A stretch of 22,780 nucleotides of DNA from Apostichopus parvimensis (GCA_000934455.1 KN894284.1:2853-25632), one strand, 5' to 3'. Positions 9,091 to 20,662 are shown, counted from the first letter of the stretch. The notes: generated by a model not told the origin, from the letters alone. Numbers and translations: made by a program.

Positions 9091-11385
9091 TAGCTCTTGT
9101 ATCTAGCAAGTTGCCCATTCTGCGATGCGACACTGGATAATTTATACCCTGATGAGCGCATGTAGGATCTACACTAGCTGTAGTTAATGTAATTGAAACA
9201 GTCTTTTTAATATCACTAGCTCACTGTCCAGCCATGTACATTATTACTATCATGACCTTTCTCTACATCATCTTATCCATTCATCATGTTCTCAAATAAA
9301 CTGTGACTAATACTGTATGTAACTATGTTATATCCACACACAGTGCTTGACGCATATTGCAGCTACAGTACTGTAAAGCACTATCATGTTAACTTGACAG
9401 TCGAGGTAAAAGTACAGAGATACAGTAGTACAAAGATTCTACAAACTGTACAGTGGTGGGAGCTATTTGCAATCATACAGTAGATCTCCTATATGATGGT
9501 TCTTAGTCGTCACCAGGGAAATTAAAACAATTACTGCTAATTACTGCTAATTAGTTACTGCCAAACACAAAATGCAGAGTGTGTATCATCTTAATTACAA
9601 AGCAGGCAATTCTATTACACCGTATTTTAATGTCGATGTTGCTTTTAGATGGAATTTTAAACATGAAAGCTGAAATGTCTCTACAGTGTGTTTTGTATGA
9701 CTTGTTTGTAGTGTGTACCACCAAGCACACCTTTGCATGTATAACATGTACAGTGCAAGAATCGACCAGGGATTTTACATGTTTGCAAACAGAGCTTAAG
9801 TCAAGCTTGTTATTCCTTGTTGACCTTTAAAGAGTTCTTCAAGATCTTTATTTATAAAGTAAATAACTAAGGTAACAGTACCTTTTATAGCAAATGTTAC
9901 AATCTTGTACTGGTGGATACTTAATGTATGTATTTAACTGATCCACCCACAGAGTATGAAATTACAAATACACAGCAACTTACATCATGCATGGATGCAG
10001 GGTAGTAATTCTAATTCTAATATGGATGAAAAAGTCAACTTGTGAGATTGATGGTAAGGAATGAATGTAAGTTGAAATAAATTGTTTTCAAAAATGGAGG
10101 AGAGTTTGTGTCAAATTGTGTGTATAGGCACTAATTGGAAAATTGTAAATGTCATAAAGATAGTGAAAATGATGAATTTATGATAGGTTTAAATGTCAGA
10201 GAGATGTCAAACATAAAAGAAATGAATTTCACAATGCTTAATAGTATCGAAATAATAATATAATTATTGTACAGTAGCAAGAAATTACTTCTGTTGAAAC
10301 ATGCACTTAATTCGGCCGGGTTTTCGAGCCAAGAACAGCATGCACAATGATTAAAGATTTTCTTAATAGGAAAGATGGTATCCCACAAAATTGTGTACAA
10401 CTGGATGACAATATAACCAGGGAGCTGCTAACAGACACTCTGCTTGAAAATCCTCAAGAAAACTTTATTATAAAGGGGGGTGGGGGTGGGTGGGGGAGAG
10501 GGGCATGGGGGTTGGGCATTGGGGAGGGGATTGGCAAAAAGTTAGTTGTACTAGTTATATAAATATCGTAAACAGATAGATGAATGGAAAACACAATAAC
10601 TTGAAACATGATCAACCCCTTTGTATCAACATTTCTATTTAACTTCCTAAATCCAGACCACATGCTCAATTTCTGTAAGCCAATTAAGACTAACATGATC
10701 AACAGTACATTATCCATCAATAACAAGCTGGGCGACCAGTTTGTTCAATCTGAACTTTTGTCGATGAGAATTTCTTTTATATTTTGTTCTTTGTTCAACT
10801 ATGACTTTTTTCCAACTGACACCTTTTATCCAACTGACGGTATCAGGTACTGTAGAACAAAAGGAGATTTCAAAGCTATTAAACTATTCAAATCCTGATC
10901 ACTTTAAATTTACGTTTCAAGTTTTTTCATTTTGTTGACAATGAAGAAAAATTCAGTTGTATCGTATTCCTTCTCAAAGGTTTTGACAATCTTTACATTC
11001 ACAAGTTTTTATTGAGCAAAACTGAAATCTTTCATTTAAGTAAATGTACAGTAGGATGATTTTGTTTTAAAACCTCAGTTCCACATTAATTAGTCTTCAT
11101 GACTTCATATTCTACACAAAGTGCAATGTATTTTGTCATTTGAGTGGATGGAATTAACTAAAGGTAAATACAAATAAACCGATAGATCCACTTTCTTTAA
11201 TGAGATAAGCAACTCTAGCCTACCTTGATCTGTTGATTCAAATGACATTTGACAAAATATTATAACCTTTTGTACCTCATTCCTTGACTTGATAGGAATT
11301 ATCAAAGTTGTTATCCTATGTCAGAATAATTAAAGAAGATACAACACCAGTGTAGCTAGTAATCCAAGCTATATTCACTACTAAA
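9091..11385. other. No recognised gene; short repeats and a G-rich tract
   Basis: It holds a doubled ttactgctaa motif near 9531-9562 and many TACAGTA-like words around 9311-9480. A plus-strand frame runs from about 10314 to the G-rich tract at 10475. It reads protein-like (for example DDNITRELLTDTLLENPQEN) but has no known domain and no good donor. A minus-strand segment at about 11327-11236 is bounded by acatag and CAAG/gtaggc and is open in one frame, but it has no similarity I recognise. Both are treated as chance. Confidence 0.5.
10475..10530 (+). repeat. G-rich tract with quadruplex pattern
   Basis: Runs of six, five, three, five, four, five and further groups of G alternate with one- to four-base spacers (TGGGGGTGGGTGGGGG and similar). 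This is a textbook loose G4 pattern on the plus strand. It also produces a spurious glycine-rich reading frame. Confidence 0.85.
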
Positions 11386-11485
11386 AGTACAGGGACCCAT
11401 TATACAAGACTACAGACAAGTACAGGGACTCATTATATAAGGCTAAACACAAGAAAAGGGACCCATTATATAAGACTACAGAAGA
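11386..11485. repeat. 33-bp tandem repeat, three copies
   Basis: Three copies of a unit close to gggacccattatataagact plus acaga/caagtac start near 11392, 11425 and 11458, a constant 33-bp spacing. Copies differ at a few positions. The length is a multiple of three, but no continuous reading frame of note passes through. Confidence 0.9.
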
Positions 11486-12510
11486 TTTTGTTGAAGTTTT
11501 GTTGAAGACCTATAGAGCCCCTTCACAAAACTAAACTGAGTTAAATATGACAAAACTATGTTCACCAAAAGAAAATCATAGCATTGGAAAATTCACAGAT
11601 TAATTATAGCTTTAGTTTTGGAAGTATCATGCTTTGACCTCTGTTAAACCCAAATGACCATTGAACTTCACAGAAAAGTATAGGGTACTTGTACTTAATA
11701 AGACAGATCCACATACAAAGTATGAAGTTAATCCACCATGCACTTTTTGAGTTATGGTGTTTACAAGCAATTGTAACGCACACACACACACACAACACAT
11801 ACCATCATCATCGCATAGATTACTTCTGCCTTTGGCAAGGAATAACAAATGTTGAAACTATTTTACTTACCATATTGATTTTTCCATGCACAATATCTCA
11901 CAGCAATTAATTTTATAAGAAAGAGAAACTTTTGCAGGTACGTAAAGTAAGATTTATCCAGAGCATGTTATAAGTTCCAGGCCAGTAAATTAAACCTCCG
12001 AGAAGAAATAGATTACCTTGCCATCCAAACCAACACACAGTAGTATGAAAATTTGTTTGACAACACAAACGTTCTTTTACAGACGGTCATAAAACAGATA
12101 GCATCAGAGTATAAATAATTACAGAGCTAATAAATTCCTAAATGGTTGGTTTACTCCTGCAGATAGCAACATCTCCCAGGAAACAAACACCTACAGTACT
12201 ATAATGGGTACATGATGATTCTGAACACAAAACACAGTGCAAATAATCATACATTGATGGTAACGATGCTGTAACGATGCTGTAATACAATTGGACTGCA
12301 CTACCAACTCTCAAATCTAAATGCACCCACGGACTTCAGATACCATCAAAATTTAAACCGTACTATATCTCATCAAATTGGAAAATCTACATACACATAC
12401 CCGACACACAATATTGCATGATACGTATATAGTAACGAACAGACTGGCAGATGTTCCGCTAGAATCCAGGCCTGCTAATTCTGGAAATCAATCTTGCATG
12501 GCTTGCTTTA
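11486..12510. other. No recognised gene
   Basis: AT-rich sequence with a CA microsatellite (11779-11794) and a doubled taacgatgctg (12260-12284). Open frames on both strands around 11604-11910 and 12138-12326 have no recognisable motifs. Confidence 0.6.
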
Positions 12511-13050
12511 ATAGTGCAGTAACATTATACCATTTCACAGCAAGTCAGATAGTTACTCAGTATCAAACAGGTTTGATGAGCCTGATGAGTATAACTGTGT
12601 GGAAGTTAATAACAATTGGAAGGTACTATTTAGATGTCGTTGTATTGTATTGTAGGATATCGTCATAAGATGTTTGTAGGGACAATATAGGGACAAAATA
12701 ATAGTGCAGCAACATTATACCATTTCACAGCAAGTCAGATAGTTACTCAGTATCAAACAGGTATGATGAGCCTGATGAGTATAACTGTGTGGTAGTTACA
12801 ATTGGAAGGTACCATTAAGATGTCGTTGTATTGTAGAATATCGTCATAAGATGTTTGTAGGGACAATATAGGGACAAAATAATAGTGCAGCAACATTATA
12901 CCATTTCACAGCAAGTCAGATAGTTACTCAGTATCAAACAGGTATGATGAGCCTGATGAGTATAACTGTGTGGTAGTTACAATTGGAAGGTACCATTAAG
13001 ATGTCGTTGTATTGTATTGTAGAATATCGTCATAAGATGTTTGTAGGGAC
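12511..13050. repeat. Tandem triplicate, period about 181-190 bp
   Basis: Copies begin with atagtgcag(t/c)aacattatac at 12511, 12701 and 12882. Copies 2 and 3 are almost identical except for one extra gtatt near the end of copy 3, while copy 1 is more diverged. The last copy stops at gtagggaca (about 13050). Each copy contains gatgagcctgatgag followed by a small inverted repeat (gtataact ... agttac). No coding frame is conserved. Confidence 0.95.
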
Positions 13051-16000
13051 ATACAACTGGCTTTATATGCAATGTAATTTTAATATGTTGAGTCTATGGT
13101 TCTGCCTGCTTTGCATATAAGAATATGGATGAAGTTGTCATACTGCCTTACACCAACAGGACTGTTCTAAAGGCTAATTATTATAAACCAAATTAATTAA
13201 TTTCCTCCTTGTTTATCAATATGACTAATAAATACAGTAAGAATGGAACCATCCACACTACTACACTTAAATCGATTCAGCACATTTTGGTAAGAAATAC
13301 AAAAGGTTGCTTTAAATATCACATTTGGCAGAAAATTAATACTTAAACCTATACTATCAGAGTAGCGCACATTTCTATCTTTCATATATGAGAAGTTATG
13401 CTTTAGAAAACATGAGACTAATTTTAAAGATGAAAGCTAAAAAAAGCAATATTTTCTTTCCTCATCAACAGCAGCTGCAAGGTGGGAAACACCAACCTGC
13501 ACACACAATCAGCTGCAGGGACTTTGAATTTGTAATGAAATAATCCATCTTAAAACTCTCTGAACATATAGAAGATATATAAATGATGCTTATTCCATGT
13601 TGTATAACCCCTACTGTACTAAACAGCACCAATTGTAGATTAAAAGCCCTCACCCTAGTTCTCGATTATAGAAATATCATGGCTGTAAAAAATCCAAAAA
13701 TGATCATAATAATTTATGTTTATGACATTTAGTTGCCGTTGGTTTATAGCTCAGCACTTGAACTATTCTAATCCAGGTCACCTGCATATAATAATAGACA
13801 AGAACTCTCCTGAACCAATAAATATAGTAGCACCAGGAAGTCAAAGGCCTTACTAATTTTTAACCCAATTTATACAAAATAAAACAAAATTGCATATAAA
13901 TGAGAGCAATGGTAATAGGAGTCACTGTGACATGTTGTTTATCAAAAGGGTCAGCATGGCTTTAACCAGAAATAAAAAAATGCCAGAAAGTTCAACTCAT
14001 CCTCCCCCCACCCCCCCCCCCTTCCCCTACCCCATTTGCAAAATGTTCTTTGAATGAAAATGTTAACGTGCCAACTGATGGCATATGTTTGTAACTATGT
14101 CACATAATGATAAAGAAAACATAAACTGTACCTAGAACTGCATTTGCCTGCAAAAACGCAGTATTGTAGTGAGCATGGAGGGCTTGCAGTATTAGGAAGA
14201 ACTTTTCAGTTGTTCATGGTGGTATGTTCTGGGCTGAAAACACATCAGGGAGTATGGTCATTTAGGTACCTACAAAGTGAGGGTGCTTGTGACTGTGTGG
14301 GCTTAGAACAAGTTGACTACGCAGCTAGCCTCTGAAACTGAAAACGTACAGAGACTATATGAAACTTTTAGTTCCAGTCATGTAGGTATCGATCACTTGG
14401 CCAGTCATGCCAATATTGTAGCATGCACGCACACTACAATAACAATAGCCAGGCATGAATTTGTTGGCAATTAAATCACAACAGACTTGTATTGATGATT
14501 CATACTAGAACTGATGCTCTAGTATGTTAACTTTGGCAACTGAGCCTAGAGCTACTCGGCAGCATGATTTAAAATATTAATGTACTCAAACCTAAACTTA
14601 GTCCCAGAGTCACATAATAATTGCGGAAGAGACAATGCCTTTAAAATCCTAATTCTTTTTTTTCTCAGATAAATGATGCGAAGATAATTGCTGTGTTTGG
14701 TTTGTCAACAGACCAAGGATATCCTTGTTGAATTTATTAATAATAACCTTTAACATTTTCAAATTCATAGGAATAACTGAAGGTGCTTTACATTTAGAAA
14801 GTAATTTTGAGATTAAATTGATTTTATTTATATGTGCTGCTATGTATATTAAAGGTTTGATAATAAAATCTGTGGCCCTATTCTATCCCTCATTTTCAAT
14901 CACAATGCCTTTCTTGTAAGACCTTTCACAAGTAAAACTTTAGTGTTCACATTGCAATCTTATGTATTTTTTAATTTTTATTTTCATAAAATACAGCAAA
15001 AATTATGCTTCAATGTACTAAACCTACCATATATCTTTCAATATGTTTATCATATTTGCCAATATTGAATATCATTTAGTTACTGTCTGCAACACCTTAT
15101 GAATCCGCTTCATCAGGCTGCACACATATGGATAGTTTAAAGAAAAGTCCTAGATGACACTACTGGACATTTAATAAACTTTCCAATTAATATCTTTCGT
15201 TTATTAATTGTCGTTTACAGTAGTTCTTGTACTGTACTTGAGGCAGACATCCAAATTTCCATTTCAGTAAATTATTAGAGAGATTCAGTATTTTAGAAGC
15301 CATTCTAATATTTCACAGGTACTGTATCATTCTCGAAGGTGAAGCATCAACCAAGGCGCTTAGTTGGATAGAAATTTACAAGAAATCACATGGTTATATC
15401 TAGAATACATACAGTAGTTAGATCTACAGAGGTGATTGACAAAGTTAATGACTATGACAAAAGGTCATGATTTATATTTACAAACAAAGAAATGTCAGAA
15501 TTTTGTAAAATTATGTGGTTTAAATTCTTCCCTATCAAATTATGCGAGATATTTCAGTAAGTTAAGAGGAATATATAAGATATTTTAACATTTCCATACT
15601 TCCATGTTTTGGCACATTTCCTTGCAAAGGCTTTTGATAGATCGGGACTGGAGGACCAATTCCAAAGTTTTCCCCACTGAGTTGTAAGGGTAAGGGCAGG
15701 AACCTTTATGGACTTTACAAATGAGGACACCAAAAATTGTTTTAAAAACACTCTTAAAAGAACCATCTAAACCAAATTTTAATAATGAATGAAATAGTTT
15801 GTGTCCTGATAGTGTAGCACAGCATCTGGAGGTATGATATATGTATTACAGAAATCAACCAGACCTAGCATAACTAATTGCTGTACTACAGTATGCAGCC
15901 TGTAAAGACACACAGCTGAATAAACAGCATAATGGCTAATTGATTTGTTGTGATGAGTGAGCCAGAAATTTGTTCTTTTAATAATGTGGTTTAAAACTGT

Positions 16001-18849
16001 AGTTTTCATATTGTGACTATAAATCCTACCCTTACATCTCTTCTAGTGGATCCACTATTAATTAATCTAGGTCATGAATATTAAAACACTGTCATAAAAA
16101 CTTGAGCCTTTTGTGATGATACTTCATTTCATGAAGGATGAGAGTACATATTTTTAATAATTGCATAATTACACATGTATAGGATATCAGGCCAGCCAGC
16201 CAGCCCATACACACTGTCACCATGGAGACCAAATACATTCCAAGATGTACTGTAACCATGGTAAATAAACAAACATACTGCAGTAACATCAGCAGTCACT
16301 ATACACAAAAATCATCGTTCACTTTGACCGCTCTGCTTTGGGCTGTCACTTTCTGACTAAGCTATTGTCTGTAATGTTCATCCATATCCTACAATCTAGC
16401 TCAGAGTACAGTATACAAATCAAACCATTTTACTGCTCCTAATTGGCAAGTCATTCCTCAAAACTTACTCGTTTGAGTAATTATGAGCTATACTCACCAT
16501 CCCCCAGTCTACCTTATTCAAGCTAACCTATTCAACTGGTAACATTTTGGTATTCCGACACCCCTCCCCCAACCCCTAACCTCACATCCTGGCCCACTTC
16601 ATCCAACTTCAGGATCTGCGGTACCTATCAGATTCTAGCCTTTGTGGTTTATGCAGAGATTTCTACCCGGAAACATCCACTTGCATTAATAAAACAAATC
16701 TCTCAACATGTGGAAGTTTATCCAACTATACAGAAAATGTTGTTGCCATAATTTTAATTCACGTTTTATTTTATTATTTTACTTATTTTTTCATTTTCAA
16801 ATCTTTGGTCTTATACATTGTTTTCTCATTCCTTGTGCAATGTTGGCTGGCTGAAGTAAAGCAATTTGTTTTCAAGGTAATATGTTATCTTTGCTTCTAG
16901 ATATACTGAATTCAGTAATATGCAAACAGTGCATTCAAAAGATGGAATTTAGATTTATATAATTTAGTAAACCTTATAATCCAAATGCATAAACAAAATA
17001 AGAAGTCTGTATTCCATGTTGTTGCCAAGTGATCAGGCTAAATGTCTTGCAAACTCCCAAACAAGTAGACAAAACAATTCCCAAACTCTGAAGTACACTA
17101 AACTATTACTAAACACAGTGAAAACCAAATCATATCTGAACTGATAAAATGTTAAAAATTCACCTACAGTAGATATCAACAACCTTGACATGACTAGGAT
17201 TTACCATCAACACCTAAATATCCAGCAATCATAACACTATCTCTCTCATTCTCTGTAACACAGCAAAGGTATTGAGTTAACTGATAGAGGCTCCACGAAG
17301 GAGACACAATGATATCTATGGACCTTTGCTTTTATGACTAGAAATTAGCACCTTAAGTTATTTACACTCAGTTTTAATCTAAACAATATCTAAACAATAT
17401 CAGAACAGATTAACGTTAAGTGATAAATATTAGTTTATCCATAAGGTATGTCAAGTTATCAGTGAACTTTACGACACTCCACAGTACAGGACTAGATGAT
17501 GTAATGATCTATTTATAGACTACTATCAGCTGAACAGGAGAGAGCTTCAGAGATTCACAAAATTTGAACTTTGGTTATCTGTAAACTTGAAAGGCATTGC
17601 AAGTTGCACTTGATACTGTACTTTTTGAGCAATACATGACAAACAGCTCTCACATTTTACATGACGGCAGATATTTCTGTACACTGAAATGTCCGGTGGT
17701 ACTGACAGCTATAACAGATCTTTTTTATATTATTATCGTGGTCTGTGCATTTTAAAAAGTTCTACTAGATCAGCCATTATAGATATTCACCCGACAAGAT
17801 ATGAAATATATATGGGATTATATTAGGGATTTTCTTCTACATGAGAATAATTAGGAGTAACTTACATTTTAGTGCATTTTAATCTTGTTAGTGATGAAAC
17901 ACTTAACCCACATCATTTGCTCAGCAATCCTGTCATGTGACCTACATATCAGTTTGTTATGTGATATTAGTTAATGATTGTAGTTAAATTGTTGTAATTA
18001 TGTACTGGATAAGTCTCCTAATGAATCTACAAAAATGTGTTATAGGATACTGCTTTCAACAACTGGATTTTTAAGTTTATGTTTTTAAAGCATAAATTCT
18101 TGACTATCTTGTAGAGCAATATCTTTATTTTGCTCTTTCTTGTCATCACTTCAACAAAATGTAAATATTGCAAGTAAACATTGGAATGAAATTAAATATT
18201 CATCATAGAAAGAAATTTAATATTCATCATCTACGTAAGACAGCATTATAAGACTTAATAAATGTAATTACTAAAATTAATAAATGTATTTCAGATATTT
18301 GGTAACCCTACCACCTTCCTCCGTCCCTGAACCTACTGTCAAACAATTACAAGCACACATACAGTACAGTTCCCTACTGCCATACACACATACACTTACA
18401 CACCCACACACTAACATACTCTATCAGTCCCTTTATATGAAGTTGACTAACGCATTTGATGACTGATCAATTTTTGCCAAATAAACTTACCAATTCCTTT
18501 TGAAGGATTTTAAAGAAACCATAAATTCTAAAAGTTTTGAAATGTATGATTACCTATGGTTGAAGATTTATGATATGATTCTATACTACCAAAGATTTAT
18601 GAAGGACAGAGAATTATGAGTGTTGCAAAGGTAACCTTGATGAAATGTTTTGATTTGTTATTGTTGACTGTGAACAATATCTTACAGGCATCACTTCATC
18701 ACCAACATTTCACGCATATAAGGAACAACGAAATGGTTCTTCTTCTTCTTCGTCACCTCGAGGGAAACATCTGCACTGCAAGGATTCAACATTCAATATG
18801 TTTCAAAAATATGAATCGATGGTTTAACAGTATTTTAAAAGTATACAGT
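13051..18849. other. Long stretch without a recognised gene
   Basis: It contains a C-rich tract (14001-14032, including an 11-C run), four tandem CCAG/CAGC units at 16192-16205, direct repeats of taaacaatatc (17379-17401) and a doubled aaattAAATATTCATCAT-like segment (18187-18230). A plus-strand frame from 18654 to a stop at 18825-18827 has an acceptor-like cttacag at 18687 and a Ser run made by a TCT microsatellite; I do not call it a gene. No domain, RNA gene or transposon end was found. Confidence 0.5.
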
Positions 18850-19395
18850 ACTTGTCTTTTAAGTGCATATCTGAGAATCTCTCAGTCATGTGTAGGCTAC
18901 AGCCTGTATAGCCTAACACTGGTGATGCATATATTTGAGAATCTCTGAGTCATGTGTAGGCTACAGCCTTTATAGCTGGTGATGCATATATTTGAGAAAC
19001 TCTGTCATGTGTAGGCTACAGCCTATACAGCCTAACTCTGGTATTGCATATATTTGAGAATCTCTGTCATGTGTAGGCTACAGCCTATATAGCCTAACTC
19101 TGGTGATGCATATATTTGAGAATCTCTCAGTCATGTGTAGGCTACAGCCTATACAGCCTAACTCTGGTATTGCATATATTTGAGAATCTCTGTCATGTGT
19201 AGGCTACAGCCTATATAGCCTAACTCTGGTGATGCATATATTTGAGAATCTCTCAGTCATGTGTAGGCTACAGCCTATACAGCCTAACTATGGTATATAT
19301 TGCATATCTTTGAGAATCTCTTTGTCATGTGTAGGCTACAGCCTATATATATAGCCTAACTCTGGTGATGCATATATTTGATAATCTTTCAGTCA
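18850..19395. repeat. Minisatellite of alternating 62/64-bp units, eight copies
   Basis: The word tgtaggctacagcct recurs at 18891, 18955, 19010, 19072, 19136, 19198, 19262 and 19330. From the third copy on, spacings are 62, 64, 62, 64 and then 68, and two variants alternate. One has cctatacagcc with ggtattgcat and ends ctctgtcatg. The other has cctatatagcc with ggtgatgcat and ends ctctcagtcatg. This is a 126-bp higher-order dimer. Each tatatagcc copy carries the inverted repeat TAGGCTA...TAGCCTA. A ninth partial copy lies at 19630-19668, beyond the LINE fragment. Confidence 0.95.
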
Positions 19396-19399
19396 TATA

Positions 19400-19628
19400 T
19401 TCTGCATAACTTTTTTTTCTAATAGGGTTGTGAATGAGTGGAATGGTTTGCCTGAAGAAGTTGTACTTGCAAGTAGTGTCAATGGGTTTAAGAATGCTTT
19501 GGACAAGCACTTTAAGCATTGTAATTGGGTCTGAGTGTTTGTGTCTTCAGTTTTTTTTTCTCTCTTTATAGGGTCCTTGATGGGGACTTAAAGTGTCCCT
19601 CCTGATCCTTTTTTCTACTTAACTAAAC
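19400..19628 (+). mobile_element. 5'-truncated LINE insertion with 3' UTR hairpin
   Basis: The insertion spans the ORF2 tail and about 90 bp of 3' UTR. The UTR includes a hairpin, GGGAC-TTAAAGT-GTCCC, at 19583-19599. The left edge is the decayed end of minisatellite copy 8 (cagtcata) and the right edge is the start of copy 9 (tgtgtaggct), so the element splits the array. No poly-A tail and no clear target-site duplication were seen. Boundaries are approximate. Confidence 0.7.
19409..19534 (+). pseudogene. LINE ORF2 C-terminal fragment (CR1/L2-like non-LTR retrotransposon)
   Basis: The plus-strand frame from about 19409 ends at TGA 19532-19534. It contains RVVNEWNGLPEEVV followed by ASSVNGFKNALDKHFK. 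The pattern R-V-(V/I)-x-x-W-N-x-LP-x-x-(V/I)-V-x-A-x-S-(V/I)-x-x-F-K-x-x-LD is the typical extreme C-terminus of ORF2 in CR1/L2/Jockey-group LINEs, after the reverse transcriptase. Nothing upstream matches the reverse transcriptase; the sequence goes straight into the minisatellite, so this is a severely 5'-truncated copy. The stop is at a natural-looking position. The fragment is not functional by itself. The exact clade cannot be assigned from 40 residues. Confidence 0.85.
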
Positions 19629-19629
19629 T

Positions 19630-19668
19630 ATGTGTAGGCTACAGCCTGTATAGCTCAACTCTGGTGAA
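19630..19668. repeat. Ninth, detached copy of the 62/64-bp minisatellite unit
   Basis: tgtgtaggctacagcctgta followed by tagctcaactctggtga matches the array unit at 18891-19395. It lies on the far side of the LINE fragment, showing that the array existed before the insertion. Confidence 0.85.
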
Positions 19669-20569
19669 TGTAGATTATGTTTCTTTCCCTACCACAAAGG
19701 ACAAGCTCAACGTAAAATAAACTTAAAACTTTTCCATGCTGAACAGTAGCTATTTAAAATCAGCATATTTATATAAATTAAGTTATTAAAGCTGATATAT
19801 AGTAATTGTACATGAAACCATTGGTAAAATTAGACAATGTGTAGATGGTCTTTCCTTGCTGTGAGTCCCAATCAGAAAGCAAAAGTACCTTGCATACTGT
19901 GTATCCAGCCATCATGCACAAGTTTCATGCTATACAACCCAGAATGCAGAATGGAAGGGATTTCAAGAGAAGATGGGTGTTTTATATTGGTTAAATTTCC
20001 GTATGTAATCAAACAATTGTGTGAAATTTGGAAAATCTACGAGAGCAATATGAAAATTGTGAAATTATCTTTTTCTTAGTTGTCCCATGTACAGGAAGAG
20101 CACTTCACAACAAAGCCCACCAAACTTTGTTTTACTTTAAGCTTTCAGCTTTTCAACAACAACAACAACAAAATATGTAGAGAATTTTCTTTGCATATTA
20201 AAGCTTTTTTAAAATGTTATAAATAAAACAAAGCAAAACGAATAATTTAAAAAGGTTCTGATTGTCCTTTAAATGAATTTTTCAACAAGCACTTTGTCAA
20301 AAATATCTTTTTCACATAAACACCATCAGGAACTCAGTTTCCTAATATGAAAGGGCTTTCCAATACTCCCAGGTACAATATACCAATTTGTGAAAGAGTA
20401 CTTAACCCCTGGCCGGACAGTGACCAAATATTGGATTCAGTCCTCCAGAATGGTTCTTAAATTCAGTCCACCGCAATTTGGGACACATGCTCTACTGATA
20501 AGCCTATTTAACAACAATGTACAGTTAACTACAGCACAGTGTATTGTACAACAGGTCTGCTGTTAACAA

Positions 20570-20662
20570 TATTCAGTAAACTTATCATGACCTTTTGTCA
20601 CCTTGTGATGCTTGAAGACTATCCAAGGTCAAAGGTCATGATGATAAGTTATAACTGATAAA
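20570..20662. repeat. Short imperfect foldback (inverted repeat)
   Basis: The left arm, aaacttatcatgacctttt then gtcacctt (about 20578-20604), is complementary to the right arm, aaggtcaaaggtcatgatga then taagtt (about 20625-20650). It has a three-base insertion and a few mismatches, and weaker pairing extends outward on both sides. The loop is about 20 bp. It resembles the end-to-end arms of a small MITE remnant, but no target-site duplication was identified. Confidence 0.7.
20626..20638 (+). promoter_or_regulatory. Perfect DR1 nuclear-receptor motif
   Basis: AGGTCA-A-AGGTCA, two exact consensus half-sites with a one-base spacer, matches the DR1 element bound by HNF4, RXR heterodimers and COUP-TF. 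It forms part of the right arm of the foldback; the left arm holds only a degenerate version. Whether it is functional is unknown. Confidence 0.45.

Noticed and set aside
10310-10335. tRNA B-box-like sequence (gggttttcgagcc)
   Set aside because: No A box at the right distance, no cloverleaf, and the B-box consensus GGTTCGANTCC is not met.
10314-10474. Protein-like plus-strand frame (contains TRELLTDTLLENPQEN)
   Set aside because: No recognised domain, no good splice donor before the G-rich tract, and a length expected by chance among six frames.
11236-11327. Possible internal exon on the minus strand between acatag and CAAG/gtaggc
   Set aside because: It would leave a phase-1 end that gives an early stop when joined to ORP exon A, and it has no similarity I recognise.
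12511-13050. Hammerhead-ribozyme-like core (CTGATGAG plus hairpin) in each repeat unit
   Set aside because: The required GAAA after stem II is absent (the sequence is aattggaagg), and no matching cleavage-site stem was found.
18654-18827. Plus-strand frame with an acceptor-like cttacag and a Ser-rich tail ending ESMV-stop (PDZ-ligand-like)
   Set aside because: The Ser run comes from a TCT microsatellite, there is no partner exon upstream with a matching phase, and such lengths are common by chance.
18850-19395. CRISPR-like repeat spacing
   Set aside because: Units are contiguous with no unique spacers, and the DNA is eukaryotic; this is a minisatellite.
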